Source: Stackebrandtia albiflava
Lineage (GTDB): Bacteria > Actinomycetota > Actinomycetes > Mycobacteriales > Micromonosporaceae
Assembly (NCBI RefSeq): GCF_007994225.1
Contig: NZ_VLLL01000006.1
Coordinates: 868,001 to 932,000 of the forward strand
Reading direction: 5' to 3'
DNA: 64,000 nt
Under the pieces are notes generated by a model. That model saw only the letters and a list, made by a program, of their open reading frames with translations, ran no database searches and was not told where the DNA came from. Both the position numbers and the translations under genes were made by a program. Of this stretch, positions 62,267 to 64,000 are shown in pieces; positions within the stretch are counted from its first letter, which is position 1; every line of letters begins with the position of its first letter.

Positions 62267-62929
62267 ATGGCACGCGCTGTGGGCGCCGAGGAGTTCGTCC
62301 CGGACAGCCGCCGTATCGACCGGCTCAGGAAGGCCGCCGCCGATTGCCGAGGCTGCGACCTGTACCGCCACGCCGACCGGGTCGTGTTCGGGGAGGGACC
62401 GGTGTCGGCGCGACTGCTGTTGGTGGGGGAGCAGCCCGGAGACCGGGAGGACCGCGCCGGCCATCCCTTCGTCGGCCCGGCGGGACGGATCCTGGACGAG
62501 GCACTGGAACAGGCGGGCGTGGCACGTTCCCAGGTCTATCTGACCAATGTGGTCAAGCACTTCAAGTTCACCCGTCCGGAGGGGAGGCGGCGGCTGCACA
62601 AGACCCCCGGCCGGACCGAGATCGTGGCGTGCCTGCCGTGGCTGGCCGCCGAACTCGCCGCGGTGAAACCGCGCGTCGTGGTGTGCCTGGGAGCCACCGC
62701 CGCAAAAGCCTTGCTGGGCAATCGTTTCCGCGTCACGCGGCGGCGCGGTGAGCTGCTGGACCCGGCGGCGGACCCGGACGTCACGGTGGATGAGCGGGTC
62801 GCCGATCTGTTGCCCCGGGTGCTGGCGACCATGCATCCGTCTGCGGTGCTGCGGGGGCGTCCGGAGGAGCGGGCCGCCGCCGTGGCGGATCTGGCCGACG
62901 ACCTGTCCGCCGCCCACCGCGCCGCCTGA
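62267..62929 (+). CDS. udgX: UdgX-type uracil-DNA glycosylase
   Basis: A 220-aa Fe-S uracil-DNA glycosylase. N-terminal cluster cysteines are Cys27 and Cys30 (DCRGCDLY), with more in VACLPWL and VVCLGATAA. GEQPGD (54-59) is the catalytic motif A, and the late TMHPSAVLR is motif B. The loop RRRLHKTP with His111 matches the KRRIHKTP loop of Mycobacterium UdgX, whose His bonds covalently to the abasic site after uracil removal. This identifies UdgX rather than family 4 or 5 UDGs. ATG 62267 has GAGGAGGGGA upstream. Elements R3 and R4 of the 21-bp repeat lie on both sides. Confidence 0.92.
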   Translation: MARAVGAEEFVPDSRRIDRLRKAAADCRGCDLYRHADRVVFGEGPVSARLLLVGEQPGDREDRAGHPFVGPAGRILDEALEQAGVARSQVYLTNVVKHFKFTRPEGRRRLHKTPGRTEIVACLPWLAAELAAVKPRVVVCLGATAAKALLGNRFRVTRRRGELLDPAADPDVTVDERVADLLPRVLATMHPSAVLRGRPEERAAAVADLADDLSAAHRAA

Positions 62930-62941
62930 CCCTTCTCATTC

Positions 62942-63060
62942 CGCTTGGTCCCCGTTGGCTTGGTCCCCGCCGCGTTGCGGGACACGCCCGGAATACGCCG
63001 TTTCGGAGGCCGATAGGACGCAATGGCGGGGACCAAGCGCAACCGGGCGGGGACCAAGCG
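62942..63060. repeat. Phased inverted repeat element R4
   Basis: Left units CGCTTGGTCCCCGTT (62942-62956) and GGCTTGGTCCCCGCC (62957-62971) are 15 bp apart, a deletion of the 6-bp linker. Right units at 63025-63039 and 63046-63060 are both GGCGGGGACCAAGCG with the standard 21-bp step. The left edge is 12 bp after the udgX stop; the next gene is convergent. Confidence 0.88.
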
Positions 63061-63110
63061 GTTCTACAAGCCGCGGACGGGGCCGGACGGGACCGGGACC
63101 GAGGACCGGG

Positions 63111-64000
63111 TCAGGCGGCGGTGGCGACCCGTTCCGGCGAGCCGGGGCGGCGGGCGGCACGGCGGCGGCCCAGTAGGGCACCACCGAGGAACACCAGCAC
63201 CATGTGCGCCGTCAGCAGCGCGAACAGCCACGTCGCCACGCCGGGGATCAGCGCCACGAGCAGCAGCAGGGCGCGACCCTCCCAGCCGAGCCCGAACTCG
63301 CGTGAACCCATCGGCGAGGCGGCCTTGTCCACCCGCGCCGCCAGGTCGTAGTGGTACAGCGCGAAGGCCGTCAGCAGGCCGAACACCAGCGGCAGCGGTA
63401 CCCCGCCCACCAGCCCGCACGCGACCGCCAGCCCGTACTCACCGGCGCGCAGCCCCGCGGGGACCAACCAGTCCAGCGGCCCGGCGTGCCGGTTGCCCGC
63501 CGTCGTGACGGCCGCCAGGAGCACGATCCCCGCCACCACCGTCACCCAGCGGGCGGCGCCCGCGCCGGTCGCGGCCAGCACGATCGCCACACCGATCCCG
63601 GCGACGGCGACGGCCAGCACCGGCAGCGGCGGCACCGTCAGCGCCGGAAGCAGCCGGGACAACGGCCCGTCGTCGCGGTGGACGGCCTTGTCGGGGCGGG
63701 CCAGCACGGCCACCTTCGCCGACCAGGCGCGCAGCGTCCGGCCGGCGAGCGTGTAGGCGAACGCGACGAGCTGCCACGCCAGTAGCGCGGCCAAGGCGAC
63801 CTCGCCGTTGAACAGCGCCGCGCCCAGGCCCATCACCAGCCAGCGTTCCCCGACCGGGAAGACGATCGTGCGTTTGAACCAGTACGCCGGTGAACGGCGT
63901 TGCGCGGTGAACCGCGCGGAGAGCCTGCCGAGGGTGCGGCCGAGCCGGACGGCGGCCGAGCCCGGGGCGGTCTCGCCGCCACCGGTCGTGGCGAAACCGT
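63111..64000 (-). CDS. DUF5941-like membrane protein, C-terminal part (partial at window edge)
   Basis: At least 296 codons are open to the end of the window on the minus strand, so the N-terminus lies beyond position 64000. The visible part has about six hydrophobic helices and the markers GNRHAGPLDWLVPAGLRAGEYG, ALYHYDLAARVDKAASP and FGLGWEGRALLLLV. These fit DUF5941, usually fused to CDP-alcohol phosphotransferase or nucleotidyltransferase domains in actinobacteria. In related genomes such fusions can accompany the nucleotidyltransferase and glycerol-1-phosphate dehydrogenase pair seen at 17.7 kb; that link is inference. GTG/ATG codons at 63836 are internal because similarity and reading frame extend upstream. 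Confidence 0.72.
   Translation of the reverse strand, partial: GFATTGGGETAPGSAAVRLGRTLGRLSARFTAQRRSPAYWFKRTIVFPVGERWLVMGLGAALFNGEVALAALLAWQLVAFAYTLAGRTLRAWSAKVAVLARPDKAVHRDDGPLSRLLPALTVPPLPVLAVAVAGIGVAIVLAATGAGAARWVTVVAGIVLLAAVTTAGNRHAGPLDWLVPAGLRAGEYGLAVACGLVGGVPLPLVFGLLTAFALYHYDLAARVDKAASPMGSREFGLGWEGRALLLLVALIPGVATWLFALLTAHMVLVFLGGALLGRRRAARRPGSPERVATAA

Noticed and set aside
59330-62917. A 1195-codon minus-strand open frame across the secreted nuclease and udgX
   Set aside because: It is antisense to two clear genes, rich in Gly/Val/Arg/Asp as expected from the reversed high-GC codon bias, and has no domain signature.

Overview
The window is about 70% GC, uses GTG and TTG starts freely and is dense with short overlaps between genes. 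It carries actinobacterial markers: a mycosin-like protease, WXG100-type proteins, SARP/AfsR regulators, an Mce lipid-import operon and UdgX. I infer a filamentous actinomycete, possibly of the Glycomycetaceae or Micromonosporaceae (Stackebrandtia-like). The genus is a guess from gene content. No rRNA, tRNA, CRISPR array, transposase or phage gene was found.

Region 1 (1-5.3 kb) is the ribosomal-protein block: the end of rplK, rplA, a mycosin-like S8 protease, an L10-type leader, rplJ and rplL. Two convergent type VII secretion-type genes follow. Region 2 (5.6-12.4 kb) holds two giant, translationally coupled SARP-NB-ARC-TPR regulators and an HxlR regulator with a likely operator. Region 3 (12.7-17.6 kb) is a compact Mce/Mla-type lipid transport operon with one ATPase, two permeases and a single MCE protein, followed by a lipoprotein gene. 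rpoBC, normally close to rplJL, does not appear.

Region 4 (17.7-41.0 kb) is a cell-wall glycopolymer locus. It has a nucleotidyltransferase coupled to a glycerol-1-phosphate dehydrogenase-like enzyme, a TagG-like permease and two nucleotide-sugar dehydrogenases. It also has a PIG-L-type deacetylase, a TagF-like polymerase, a Bcs1-like CDP-ribitol synthase fusion, three glycosyltransferases, an OafA-type acyltransferase, a membrane-anchored methyltransferase and small membrane/coiled-coil proteins. An 84-base poly-C run separates the permease from the first sugar dehydrogenase. The stretch from about 29.9 to 36.1 kb is clearly lower in GC and begins inside a glycosyltransferase gene.

Region 5 (41.0-55.7 kb) carries four paralogous membrane proteins of M48 metallopeptidase type. 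Only the last keeps the HEXXH zinc site; the other three look like pseudo-enzymes. A secreted LamG protein, a four-helix membrane protein and an AT-richer island (SUKH-4-like immunity protein, HEAT-like protein, duplicated three-helix membrane proteins) lie among them. Six promoters sharing GCAACC-N16/17-CGT precede three of the four M48-like genes, the LamG gene, the four-helix gene and the distant Mce-linked lipoprotein gene. They look like one ECF-sigma regulon acting at the cell envelope.

Region 6 (55.8-64 kb) has an S9 peptidase, an ArsR-type regulator, a VapBC toxin-antitoxin cassette between perfect 43-bp direct repeats, a secreted ExeM/NucH-like nuclease, UdgX and the C-terminal part of a DUF5941-like membrane protein running off the edge. 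Four copies of an undescribed-looking intergenic repeat lie at 2.35, 11.74, 62.16 and 62.94 kb. It is built of 15-bp units on a 21-bp period in inverted clusters.
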